Origin: Candidatus Segetimicrobium genomatis
GTDB taxonomy: Bacteria > Sysuimicrobiota > Sysuimicrobiia > Sysuimicrobiales > Kaftiobacteriaceae
Length of the DNA stretch: 35,029 bases
NCBI GenBank assembly: GCA_005882335.1
Contig: VBAP01000001.1
Location: 1 to 35,029, forward strand
Reading direction: 5' to 3'
Shown piece after piece: positions 8,144 through 15,982 of the stretch. The notes beneath the pieces are model-generated. The model was not told where the DNA came from. It saw nothing but the letters and a program-made list of their open reading frames with translations, and did no database searches. Both the position numbers and the translations under genes were made by a program. The number at the start of each line of letters is the position of its first letter. Position 1 is the stretch's first letter.

Positions 8144-9285
8144 GGCTGGGACGTTATGAACTCACGCTGGAGCCAAGGCCAGCGCCCCCCGCGATCTTTA
8201 CTGCCCTGACGGCGGTCGTCGCCATCCTGTTGGCCCTCGCGCTCTCAAGCTTTCTCTTCCTCTCCAGCCATACCCGCCTCATCGATGCCTATCGGGCCGT
8301 GTTCTCGTACGCCTTCTTCAATCCCCACGGCGTCCTCGCCACCGTCCACCGCTCCATCTATCTCCTGTTCTGCACGTACGCCTTCCTCGTGCCCTTCCGC
8401 GCCGGCCTCTGGAACATTGGCCTCCCGGGCCAAGTCTATGCCGGGGGGCTGGCGGCGTTCGCGGTCCCCTTCGTCCTCCGGGCGCATGACCCCCAGACGC
8501 TGCCCCTGCCGCCTGGGCTGCTCATCGTCCTCATGATCGCGGCCGCAGCCGCAGCAGGCGCGGCAACCGGCGGCTTCGCCGGCGTCCTACGCGCCAAGCT
8601 CCAGGTAAACGAGATCCTCGTCACGATGATGCTGAACTCGATCCTCTTCTGGCTTGTCGCCTACATGATCAAGGAGGGGGGCCCGTTCATGAGCGCCACG
8701 GGCGAAGGGGAGAGCTTCGGGCTTCCATCATCATTGCACGCGCCCCTCCTGCTGGGTGTGCCCGTCACGGCTGCGCTCGCGCTGGGCGTGGCGGTACTCC
8801 TCGACCTTCTCTTCGCGAAGACGGCGCTTGGATATCGGATCCGGGCCTTCGGCGAGAACCCAGCCGCCGCCCGCTACGGCGGCATCATCCCCGTGGCCTT
8901 GTCCCTGCTGGTCTTCCTCCTGGGCGGGGCCTTCGCCGCCCTGGCCGGGTACCACTATTTCGCCGCTGTCCCAGGCGTCTATAAGATCCCAGGGAACTAC
9001 GGCTACTACGGGGATCTCGGTTTCTACGGCATCATCGCCGCTCTGATCGCGCGCGGATCTTCCCTCGGAGCAGTCCCGATCGTCGTGCTCTTTGCCGGAC
9101 TCTCCGTAGGCGCTCGGTTCGCCCAAGGAGAACTGCGCCTGCCATTCGGAGTGGACTACGCCCTCCTTGGCCTGCTGATGATGACGTTCGTTGCCTCCCA
9201 CGTGCTCTACCACTTCCGCTTCGCCTGGCGGCGGATCCCCTCCGAGGCCCTGCAATCCGTTCCGACCGAACTTCCCGAGGGGTAA
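8140..9285 (+). CDS. ABC transporter permease, BMP/nucleoside type (first permease)
   Basis: 381 residues from the GTG at 8140, which overlaps the ATPase stop (GTGA) and has AAGGAGG 11 nt upstream; a longer open frame to 8023 lies inside the ATPase gene and is not used. Eight to ten hydrophobic segments. Family features include NIGLPGQVYAGGLAAF near the N-terminal third, LQVNEILVTMMLNSI in the middle and GYRIRAFGENPAAARYGG, the cytoplasmic coupling loop that contacts the ATPase (NupP/BPD_transp_2 family). It forms the membrane channel with the next gene product. Confidence 0.9.
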   Translation: MRLGRYELTLEPRPAPPAIFTALTAVVAILLALALSSFLFLSSHTRLIDAYRAVFSYAFFNPHGVLATVHRSIYLLFCTYAFLVPFRAGLWNIGLPGQVYAGGLAAFAVPFVLRAHDPQTLPLPPGLLIVLMIAAAAAAGAATGGFAGVLRAKLQVNEILVTMMLNSILFWLVAYMIKEGGPFMSATGEGESFGLPSSLHAPLLLGVPVTAALALGVAVLLDLLFAKTALGYRIRAFGENPAAARYGGIIPVALSLLVFLLGGAFAALAGYHYFAAVPGVYKIPGNYGYYGDLGFYGIIAALIARGSSLGAVPIVVLFAGLSVGARFAQGELRLPFGVDYALLGLLMMTFVASHVLYHFRFAWRRIPSEALQSVPTELPEG

Positions 9286-9291
9286 AGGACG

Positions 9292-10167
9292 ATGTGGGAG
9301 CTCGTCGCGCGAAGCCTGGAAGCCTCAACAATCTTCCTCTTTGCGGCGCTGGGCGAACTGATCGACCAACGTTCGGGTGTCCTCAACGTGGGGCTCGAAG
9401 GCCTCATGCTGTTCGGAGGCACCGCAGCCTTCATCACGGCTCAGACCACGGGCAGTCACGCGCTGGGGTTCCTCGCGGGTCTGGCCCTCGGAGGACTCCT
9501 CGGCCTCGGCCACGGCTTTTTCTCGATCACCCTGCGAGGTGATCAGGTGGTGAGCGGGATGGGTTTGTGGATCCTCAGCTTCGGGCTCACCACTTACCTC
9601 GGCAGTCCATATACCGGACCCCTGGGGCTGGGACGCATCCCGAGCCTCTGGGGCCTCTCGCCGTTTTTCCCTCTCGGAGTCGCCCTGGTGGCAATCACCT
9701 GGCTGCTGCTTTTCAGGACGGGCCTGGGCCTGGCGATCCGGTCCGCGGGGGAGAATCCAGCAGCCGCGGAGGCCTCCGGCATCCCTGTCACGTCCATCCG
9801 CTTCCTGTGTGTCACGTTGGGTGGTATGCTGGCGGGCCTTTCGGGGGCTACCTATACGCTTTCCTACAACCCCGTGTGGAACTACAACTTTCTCATGGGC
9901 TGGGGGTTCGTGAGCCTGGCCCTCGTGTTCTTCTCCATGTGGAATCCCTGGATCTTGCTGGCGGGTGCCTCGCTGTTCGGGATCATGTGGCAGCTGTCGC
10001 TGAGCCCGGAGCTCATCCTCCCGGGGGTCCTATCCCGGTATGTGTGGAGGACGGTGCCGTTTGCCATCACGATCCCGATCCTGTGCATCATCTCCACCCC
10101 ATGGTTCCGGACCCGGTGGGGCCTCGCGAAACCCGAGGCGCTGGGCAGGCCATATGCGAAGGGTTGA
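9292..10167 (+). CDS. ABC transporter permease, BMP/nucleoside type (second permease)
   Basis: 291 residues, the shorter partner permease (NupQ type, BPD_transp_2). It shows the typical GVLNVGLEGLMLFGG start, the ALRGDQVVSGMG-like loop (here LRGDQVVSGMGLWIL) and the coupling loop AIRSAGENPAAAEASGIP. The ATG lies 6 nt after the stop of the first permease, within GAGGGGTAAAGGACG, so both are translated together. It is the last gene of the importer; the next gene is convergent and begins to be read only 28 nt away, with no clear terminator between. Confidence 0.9.
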   Translation: MWELVARSLEASTIFLFAALGELIDQRSGVLNVGLEGLMLFGGTAAFITAQTTGSHALGFLAGLALGGLLGLGHGFFSITLRGDQVVSGMGLWILSFGLTTYLGSPYTGPLGLGRIPSLWGLSPFFPLGVALVAITWLLLFRTGLGLAIRSAGENPAAAEASGIPVTSIRFLCVTLGGMLAGLSGATYTLSYNPVWNYNFLMGWGFVSLALVFFSMWNPWILLAGASLFGIMWQLSLSPELILPGVLSRYVWRTVPFAITIPILCIISTPWFRTRWGLAKPEALGRPYAKG

Positions 10168-10195
10168 GCAGGACGAGCCGGAGGATTCCACTCCC

Positions 10196-11971
10196 CTACT
10201 GGGCCGCAGGATCAATCCGTCGGCGGACATCTTCTTCCAGCCCGGTCCCATGCTCCCGCCGCAGCAGGCGTTGCTCAAGGGCATCCAGGAGTTCTTGCAT
10301 CTCGCGGCGCACAACTTGACGCCAGTAGACGCCGACCTTGCCGATGTGCCGGTACTTCTGGTAACGCCGGCGCAAAAGGGTATCGACGCTCATCCGGGTG
10401 AGATCGCGCAGCGTCGCCTGCAGCGCGCCGCCGAGCCATCGCGCGGCCAGGTCGGCATCGGTATGAGCGCCGCCTTCAGGCTCGGGAACGATCCCATCGA
10501 TCACCCCCAGACGGAGGAGATCGTCGGCGGTAATCTTCAGCGCTTCGGCCACCTGCTGGGCCCTGGCCGCGTCCCGGAAGAGGATGGCCGCCGCGCCCTC
10601 CGGGGAGATGACGGAGTAGATCGCGTTCTGCAGCATGAGGACGCGATCTGCGACGCCCAGCGCCAGCGCGCCCCCGCTGCCCCCTTCGCCGATCACCACG
10701 CTGACAATCGGCGTCGGGAGAGATGCCATGGCCTGGAGATTGTGCGCTAGGGCCTGGGCAATGCCGCGCTGTTCCGCCTGGTAGCCGGGATAGGCCCCCG
10801 GCGTGTCGATCAGGGTCACCACCGGCAGACCGAACTTCGCCGCCAGTTGCATCAGACGCAGCGCTTTGCGGTATCCCTCGGGAAACGGCCTGCCGCGCCG
10901 GCGCTGCGCCTGCTCCTCGTCGGTCCGGCCTCGCTCCTGTGCGACGACAACGACCGTGTGCCCGCTCAGTTCGCCGAGCCCGCACACGATCGCGGCGTCG
11001 TCACCGAGCTGCCGGTCGCCGTGCAGCTCAACGAACCGTGCGAATAGCCGCGTGATGTATTCCAGGGACGTCGGGCGGCCGGCATGGCGCGCCAGCTGCA
11101 CCGTGTGCCATGGCGGCGGAGGCGACTGCTCCGGGACGCTGCGGATCACACCGGCGCCGGAGCGTACAGGCACCGCACGCGCGCGCCGGGCACTGGGGCG
11201 GCTGAGGTGGCCGACCAGAAACGCGACCGTGGCGCGAAGCTCCGGCCTCCCGACAACGAGATCGACCATGCCGGCACGGAAGAGGGCCTCGGCGCGGTGG
11301 GAATCGACGGGCTGCGGCTCGTTGAGGGTCAGGTCGATTACCCGCGGCCCCACGAACCCGATTTCCGCACCGGGTTCAGCGATGAGAATGTCGGCCAGGG
11401 AGGCAAAGCTCGCCGCGACACCGCCGAAGGTGGGATCGGTGAGGACCGCAATGTGGGCCAGTCCGGCCCGGTCGTGCCCGGCGCGCGCAGCCGCGGTCTT
11501 GGCCATCTGCATCAGGGACAACATCCCTTCCTGCATCCTGGCGCCCCCGCTGGCCACGACGCTGACCACCGGCCAACGGCGGCGCGTAGCGTGTTCAAAC
11601 GCGTCGGCGATCTTCTCTCCAACCACCGAACCCATCGTCCCGCCCATGAAGTCGAAGTCGAACACGACCAGGACGACGGGTCTGCCCTCCAGGCGCGCCT
11701 CGCCGATCACCACGGCCTCGCGCAACCCGGTCCGCCGCCGTGCCTCGGCCAGCCGCTCACGGTATGAGCGCTGATCCGTAAACCGCAATGGGTCGACGGA
11801 GACCAGGCCGCGGTCCAGTTCCTTGAACGCGCGCGGATCGGCCAGCATCGTGATGCGCTCGCGGGCCGGTATATGCAGGTACGTCCCGCAGCGCGGGCAG
11901 ATGTACAGCGCCTTCGCCAGCGTGCCGGCAGCGTGCTCAGTTCCGCAACTTGGGCACTTCGTCGTAGTCAT
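10196..11971 (-). CDS. accDA: Fused acetyl-CoA carboxylase carboxyltransferase (AccD-AccA)
   Basis: 591 residues. The N-terminal half is AccD-like: a C4 zinc ribbon (C6, C9, C25, C28) and a crotonase-fold core with SGGARMQEGMLSLMQM. The C-terminal half, from about residue 300, is AccA-like: FVELHGDRQLGDDAAIVCG, LIDTPGAYPG, and the oxyanion block GEGGSGGALAL. Together they move the carboxyl group from carboxy-biotin to acetyl-CoA to make malonyl-CoA; E. coli uses two separate chains. The fused form is known in some other bacteria. No biotin carboxylase or BCCP gene is in the window. It is last in a minus-strand series, separated from the CoA-transferase gene by a 9-nt hairpin repeat. The ATG has only a weak ribosome site (AGGA very close). 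Confidence 0.9.
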   Translation of the reverse strand: MTTTKCPSCGTEHAAGTLAKALYICPRCGTYLHIPARERITMLADPRAFKELDRGLVSVDPLRFTDQRSYRERLAEARRRTGLREAVVIGEARLEGRPVVLVVFDFDFMGGTMGSVVGEKIADAFEHATRRRWPVVSVVASGGARMQEGMLSLMQMAKTAAARAGHDRAGLAHIAVLTDPTFGGVAASFASLADILIAEPGAEIGFVGPRVIDLTLNEPQPVDSHRAEALFRAGMVDLVVGRPELRATVAFLVGHLSRPSARRARAVPVRSGAGVIRSVPEQSPPPPWHTVQLARHAGRPTSLEYITRLFARFVELHGDRQLGDDAAIVCGLGELSGHTVVVVAQERGRTDEEQAQRRRGRPFPEGYRKALRLMQLAAKFGLPVVTLIDTPGAYPGYQAEQRGIAQALAHNLQAMASLPTPIVSVVIGEGGSGGALALGVADRVLMLQNAIYSVISPEGAAAILFRDAARAQQVAEALKITADDLLRLGVIDGIVPEPEGGAHTDADLAARWLGGALQATLRDLTRMSVDTLLRRRYQKYRHIGKVGVYWRQVVRREMQELLDALEQRLLRREHGTGLEEDVRRRIDPAAQ

Positions 11972-11986
11972 CGTCCTGTAATGTCT

Positions 11987-12104
11987 AGTCTACCCTGTCT
12001 GCCGGGTCTGCCCAGTCTTCCCAGTCTAAAAATCAATATCTCAGGATGAACCAGGTGGGCAGGAGACTGGGGAGACCGGGAAGACCGGGTAGACTGGGGA
12101 GACT
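11987..12104. repeat. Inverted pair of 9-nt tandem repeat arrays (long hairpin)
   Basis: Left arm 11987-12027 is made of 9-nt units AGTCTACCC, TGTCTGCCG, GGTCTGCCC, AGTCTTCCC and AGTCT. Right arm 12064-12104, read on the other strand, is AGTCTCCCC, AGTCTACCC, GGTCTTCCC, GGTCTCCCC, AGTCT. The arms pair at 34 of 41 positions around a 36-nt AT-richer loop. It fills the whole gap between the CoA-transferase stop (12109) and the accDA start (11971). The unit (GTCTnCC core, period 9) is the same as at 21929-22042. Confidence 0.88.
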
Positions 12105-12108
12105 CTTA

Positions 12109-13311
12109 TCAGATCACTTTCTCCCGCCGGAGCGTTTCAATCTCGCGGTCGGATATTCCTAACTCGCGAAGGATCGTGTTGGTATGTTGTCCGAGTGTCG
12201 GCGGCGGGGTACGCAGACGGCCGGGTGTGTCAGAGAGTTTGACCGGGACGCCGGTCTGCCTGATGCGGCCGGCGGTGGGATGATCCATCTCCGCCACCAT
12301 CTGCCGGTGACGCACCTGGGGATGCGCGAAGACCTGGGCGAGAGAGAGGATCGGCCCGTTGGGCACGCCGGCGCCGTCCAGGACTTCTACCCAGGCCGCT
12401 GTAGGTCGGGTCTCGAAGATGCGTTGCAGGTGGCTGATGAGTACCTTGCGGTGAGCCACCCGATCCCGATTGGTCACATACCGGGCATCGTCTGCCATTA
12501 CCGGATCGATGATCTCACAGAACCGCCGCCAGATCGCCTCACTGCCGACGGCCACGTTGAGATAGCCGTCTTTGGTGCGAAACGCCTGGTAGGGCACGAT
12601 CGTGGGATGCGCGCTCCCCAGCCGGCCGGGGTCGTCACCGGTGGCAAAATAGAATCCGGCATTGTAGGTCAGCCAGGAAACCTGCCCGTCCAGCAGCGCC
12701 GTGTCCACGAGCTGCCCGCGGCCCGTGCGCTCCCGGACGCGCAACGCCGCCAGAATACCGAAGGCCGCATACATGCCGGCGCAGATGTCGGCGATGGCCA
12801 CACCCACCTTCACGGGTGAACCGCCTTCTTCGCCGGTAATCCCCATCAACCCGCCCATCCCCTGCAGGATCAGATCGTATGCCGTCCGCTCGCGAAACGG
12901 ACCATCTTGCCCGAAGCCGGAGATGGACACGTAGACCAGCCTCGGGAACTCTGGACGCAGCGCCTGGTAGCCCAGACCGAACCGGTCCATGGTTCCAGGC
13001 CGGAAGTTCTCCACCAGCACATCGGCCCGGGCCAGCAGCCGCCGCAGGATCGCCGCGCCGCGGGCGTCTTTCAGGTTGAGCGCCAGGCTCTCCTTATTAC
13101 GGTTGACGCTGAGAAAGTAGGCGCTCTCGGTCCCGACGAAAGGCGGACCCCACCCGCGGGTGTCGTCCCCGCCATCAGGCGTCTCCACTTTGACCACGCG
13201 CGCGCCCAGGTCAGAGAGCATCAGGGTGCAGAAAGGTCCCGCCAATGCCCGCGTGAGATCGACGACAAGAAGATCCTCAAGGGGCTGCAACGCGTTCCCG
13301 CCGGCGCCCAT
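12109..13311 (-). CDS. CaiB/BaiF family (class III) CoA-transferase
   Basis: 400 residues, the usual length of family III CoA-transferases. Diagnostic segments include VVDLTRALAGPFCTLMLSDLG, ARVVKVE, the NRNKESLALNLK stretch, VLVENFRPG, and near the middle the Asp that carries the CoA in this family lies in the IADICAGMYAAFGILAAL stretch. The enzyme would move CoA between two carboxylic acids (oxalate/formate, carnitine or bile acid in known members); substrates here are unknown. The ATG at 13311 overlaps the stop of the cyclase gene as TGATG, so the two are translationally coupled; a GTG three nt earlier is an alternative. Coupling to the cyclase gene suggests the hydrolase product is activated as a CoA thioester. 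Confidence 0.9.
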   Translation of the reverse strand: MGAGGNALQPLEDLLVVDLTRALAGPFCTLMLSDLGARVVKVETPDGGDDTRGWGPPFVGTESAYFLSVNRNKESLALNLKDARGAAILRRLLARADVLVENFRPGTMDRFGLGYQALRPEFPRLVYVSISGFGQDGPFRERTAYDLILQGMGGLMGITGEEGGSPVKVGVAIADICAGMYAAFGILAALRVRERTGRGQLVDTALLDGQVSWLTYNAGFYFATGDDPGRLGSAHPTIVPYQAFRTKDGYLNVAVGSEAIWRRFCEIIDPVMADDARYVTNRDRVAHRKVLISHLQRIFETRPTAAWVEVLDGAGVPNGPILSLAQVFAHPQVRHRQMVAEMDHPTAGRIRQTGVPVKLSDTPGRLRTPPPTLGQHTNTILRELGISDREIETLRREKVI

Positions 13312-14147
13312 CACGCTTCGACGAACGCCACGAAGCGGCAGAACGCCGCTTCACCGCCTTTGAACCGGAATGGAAAGGCGCCGACCCACACCCGCTGATT
13401 GAGGATCAGGTCGACATGCCCTCCGACGTTCTCGATGTGGTACACACCCTTGGGGAACAGCAGGGTGTGGGTGGCCTGATACTCTTGCGGCCAGGGGAAG
13501 GCTTTGTCCATCGGCATGCCGATCTTCTTCTCCACCTCCGGGATGAGATCGCGCCGGGCGTCGCGGACCTTCGTATTGAAGGGGTGGTCCGTGCTGATCG
13601 CGTCGATCGCCAGCCAGCGGATCCCGCGGTCGAGGATCCATTTGCAGAACTCCGCCCTTGGGCCTGGATGCCGGAGAAATGCCCGCGGCAGGTCTGCCCG
13701 CGCATCGGGGTGTCGCGCCTTGGTGTGCGGAGACCAGTCTTCGTTGTAGTAGGCGTGGTACCCCGTGTGGATGACCAGGATGTCGCCCCGCTCAATCGCG
13801 ATGTTGTACTTCTTCTCCCAGGCCTGGAAATGGTCCGCGCCGTAGATGTCATAGTCGCCGATGCCGAACTGCTGGAGGTCCACCACGCAGGCCGGCCCCA
13901 CCAGTTGCTCCAGGGGGATGCCTGAGACGTCGGGACCGGGATCGAAGAAATGGAGTGGAGAGTCCAGGTGCGTGGCGATGTGGTTCGTCGTGGAGATGTG
14001 CTGGGCGTTCACACCCTCGAAGGCCATCTTCTTCACCCAGGTGATCTTCGGTCCCTCATAGTACGCAAACGGCGGCGAATCCATACTGAAGTTCTGCGAC
14101 AGGTCCAGGACGCGGCACCGGCTGAGATCGAACGACTTCATCGCCAC
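13311..14147 (-). CDS. Cyclase-family (kynurenine formamidase-like) metal hydrolase
   Basis: 278 residues. The metal site of the cyclase family (PF04199) is seen as H56-x3-H60-x-D62-x3-H66 in NHIATHLDSPLHF; the fold continues with GDILVIHTGYHAYY and IRWLAIDAISTDHP. Known members open amide or lactam rings or remove formyl groups (kynurenine formamidase, isatin hydrolase). The GTG at 14147 is preferred, with GAGG about 9 nt upstream; ATG at 14141 is the alternative. The stop overlaps the CoA-transferase start. Cytosolic, no signal peptide. Upstream lies an 8-nt hairpin repeat (14171-14261). The substrate may be a cyclic amide or ureide given the nearby AllF/G/H-type genes, but this is inference. 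Confidence 0.85.
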   Translation of the reverse strand: MAMKSFDLSRCRVLDLSQNFSMDSPPFAYYEGPKITWVKKMAFEGVNAQHISTTNHIATHLDSPLHFFDPGPDVSGIPLEQLVGPACVVDLQQFGIGDYDIYGADHFQAWEKKYNIAIERGDILVIHTGYHAYYNEDWSPHTKARHPDARADLPRAFLRHPGPRAEFCKWILDRGIRWLAIDAISTDHPFNTKVRDARRDLIPEVEKKIGMPMDKAFPWPQEYQATHTLLFPKGVYHIENVGGHVDLILNQRVWVGAFPFRFKGGEAAFCRFVAFVEA

Positions 14148-14170
14148 AGGTCATCACCTCTGAAAATGCC

Positions 14171-14261
14171 TCGCGGTCGCGTAGCGGCGCGGTCGAGCAA
14201 TCGCGGAATGGCCGGTGTCCGCGACCGCCTGACTGCCCGACAGCGCGACTGCGCGACAGCG
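14171..14261. repeat. Inverted pair of degenerate 8-nt arrays
   Basis: Right arm 14219-14261, read on the minus strand, is CGCTGTCG, CGCAGTCG, CGCTGTCG, GGCAGTCA, GGCGGTCG, CGG. Left arm 14171-14206 has units such as CGCGGTCG, CGTAGCGG, CGCGGTCG and AGCAATCG, CGG. Arms pair at roughly 24 of 36 positions around a 12-nt loop (14207-14218). It lies 24 nt upstream of the cyclase start and may belong to the cyclase leader. Confidence 0.7.
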
Positions 14262-14303
14262 TCTGTGTACGACGCCCCGGAGATGAACCCTGCCCTGATG
14301 AGA

Positions 14304-14343
14304 GGGAACCCGGGAACGCGGGAACAAGGGAACAAGGGGACCG
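14304..14343 (+). repeat. 8-nt tandem repeat array, left copy
   Basis: Units GGGAACCC, GGGAACGC, GGGAACAA, GGGAACAA and a decayed GGGGACCG stand head to tail. The same units in opposite orientation lie at 15040-15071, about 700 nt away; the two arrays flank the dehalogenase remnant. Confidence 0.85.
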
Positions 14344-14990
14344 ACCTCCTAGGAGCGGGCCATGGGCATTCGCGCGAGGCGCTGCGCGCGCTGCTGCAAA
14401 CCCGGGGCACGGGCGGCGACCCCGCGGCGCTGGCACGGGTGTGGCGGCAGCGCCACATGGAGTACCTGCTGATCGCCAACTCCCTCGATCGCGAACCCGC
14501 GAGAAACCGGACTGCGCTGGAAGCCTCCGCCCGGCACACCCTCGCCGCGCTCCGGCCGCCGCTATCTAGAGACGAGCTCTCTCACCTTATCGACGCCTGG
14601 GAAACACTGCCCCCCTGGCCGGACACCGTGAGGGTGCTTACCCAGGTCCGGCGCCTTCCGGTGATCCTGGGGACGTTGTCGAACGGCGACGCCGACATGC
14701 TGGAGGCGCTGCTCGGACGGCTGCCCGTGGCATTCGATCGCATCATCTCGACCGAAGGAGGGAAGTTCAAACCCCATCCATCGGTCTACGCCAAAGCCCT
14801 GCACGCCCTGGGCGTGGATCGAGACGACCTCCTGCACATCGCCGGCTCCGCGACCGACGCCGCCGGCGCTACGGCGTTCGGCATCCGGACAGTCTGGGTG
14901 AATCGATCGGGAAGCGCAGTTCTCGATCCTCGGTTTGCGCCGGCACATGACGTCAAAGACCTGAACGGGGTGCTGGAGATTCTCGACTGA
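14344..14990 (+). pseudogene. N-terminally truncated L-2-haloacid dehalogenase-like HAD protein
   Basis: The readable part (ALARVWRQRHMEYLLIANSL..., then PWPDTVRVL) matches type II haloacid dehalogenases of the HAD superfamily. Motif II (LGTLSNGD), motif III Lys (GKFKPHPSVYAKAL) and motif IV (GSATDAAGATAFG) are all present. Motif I, the DxxGT stretch with the nucleophilic Asp that should lie about 15-20 residues before SREALRALL, is absent in all three plus frames. The frame instead runs back into the 8-nt array at 14304-14343 and encodes low-complexity RGNPGTREQGNKG. In-frame ATGs at 14283 and 14298 exist but lack good ribosome sites. It lies opposite to its neighbours. Without the Asp it cannot act as a dehalogenase; most likely a decayed gene, less likely a repurposed protein. 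Confidence 0.7.
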
Positions 14991-15002
14991 ATGTGATGCA
15001 AG

Positions 15003-15023
15003 GAGATTGCTCCTCGCAATGAC
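15003..15023. repeat. Short palindromic repeat (ATTGC...GCAAT), copy 1
   Basis: GAGATTGC, then CTCGCAATGACA with a 5-nt loop, forms a small hairpin (15006-15010 pairs with 15016-15020). A longer relative is at 24004-24035; both end in CTCGCAATGA. Dispersed palindromes of this look occur in many bacterial genomes (from memory, not checked). Confidence 0.5.
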
Positions 15024-15039
15024 AACATTAGGCGCTGTC

Positions 15040-15071
15040 GCGTTCCCGCGCTCCCGCGTTCGTGCGTTCCC
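15040..15071 (-). repeat. 8-nt tandem repeat array, right copy (inverted)
   Basis: On the plus strand the units read GCGTTCCC, GCGCTCCC, GCGTTCGT, GCGTTCCC; on the minus strand this is the GGGAACGC family of 14304-14335. It starts 50 nt after the dehalogenase stop and ends 5 nt before the stop of the first downstream permease gene. Confidence 0.85.
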
Positions 15072-15076
15072 GTTGG

Positions 15077-15955
15077 TTAGGTCCTCAACCGGGGATCCAG
15101 GGCGTCCCGCAGGGAGTCGCCGAGTACGTTGAACGCCAGGACCGTGAACGTGATCGCCAGTCCGGGGAAGACGGCCATCCAGGGCGCACGCTGGACGAAC
15201 TCTACTGCGGCGCCGGAGAGCATCAGCCCCCACGCCGGCGTCGGCTCGTTCACGCCGAGCCCCAGGAAGCTCAACGAGGCCTCCAGCAGGATGGCCTGCC
15301 CCAGGAACGCGGTGAGCATGACAAGATAGGGCGCGGTGACGTTGGGGACCATGTGGCGAAACACGATCCGCCAGTGCCGGGCGCCGATGGCTCGGGCCGC
15401 CTCCACGTACGTGGTCTCGCGGACCGATAATGCACTCGCCCGCACGACGAGTTCAATGCGGGGCACAAAGGACAGCGCGATCGCGGCAATGAGATTGAAC
15501 GTCCCGGAGCCAAGGATGGCCACGATCGCCAGCGCCAGGATGATGATGGGAAACGAAATCATGATGTCCGCCAGACGCTGAATGATCAGGTCAGTGGTTC
15601 CACCGAAATAGGCGGCCGCGACCCCCACGATCCCGCCAATCGTCGCACCCACCAGCGACGCCGCAAACCCGACCAGCAGCGCCGTGCGCGCGCCATAGAG
15701 GACGCGGCTCAGGACATCGCGGCCGAATGCATCGGTGCCGAACCAATGACGGGCGTCGGGGGCGGCAAACATGGTGCCGAAGTCGTTCGCCAGCGGATCG
15801 TAGGGCGCGAGCTGGTTGGCCAGCCCCGCGAGCGCCGTCAGACCCAGGATGGCGATGCCGGCCGCGGCCCCCAGCGGATACCGGCGTACAAACCTCGCCA
15901 GCCATATCCTTTGGCGGCGATAGACGCGCGGCATGGCAGCGACTGCTGTTGTCAC
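15077..15955 (-). CDS. ABC transporter permease, DppC/OppC type
   Basis: 292 residues. N-terminal cytoplasmic stretch, first membrane segment near residues 28-50, the DPLANDFGTMFAAPDARHWFGTDAFGRDVLSR segment typical of DppC/NikC, then the BPD_transp_1 domain with coupling loop VEAARAIGARHWRIVFRHMVPN. With the DppB-type partner it forms the channel of a peptide/nickel-class importer. Start is GTG at 15955 (an ATG at 15934 is possible) 27 nt after the partner's stop. No ATPase (DppD/DppF) genes follow; the operon runs into repeats and the dehalogenase remnant, so the energy subunits must come from elsewhere or were lost. Confidence 0.9.
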   Translation of the reverse strand: MTTAVAAMPRVYRRQRIWLARFVRRYPLGAAAGIAILGLTALAGLANQLAPYDPLANDFGTMFAAPDARHWFGTDAFGRDVLSRVLYGARTALLVGFAASLVGATIGGIVGVAAAYFGGTTDLIIQRLADIMISFPIIILALAIVAILGSGTFNLIAAIALSFVPRIELVVRASALSVRETTYVEAARAIGARHWRIVFRHMVPNVTAPYLVMLTAFLGQAILLEASLSFLGLGVNEPTPAWGLMLSGAAVEFVQRAPWMAVFPGLAITFTVLAFNVLGDSLRDALDPRLRT

Positions 15956-15982
15956 GATCGTCTGCGTTCGACGCGCCGCCAG

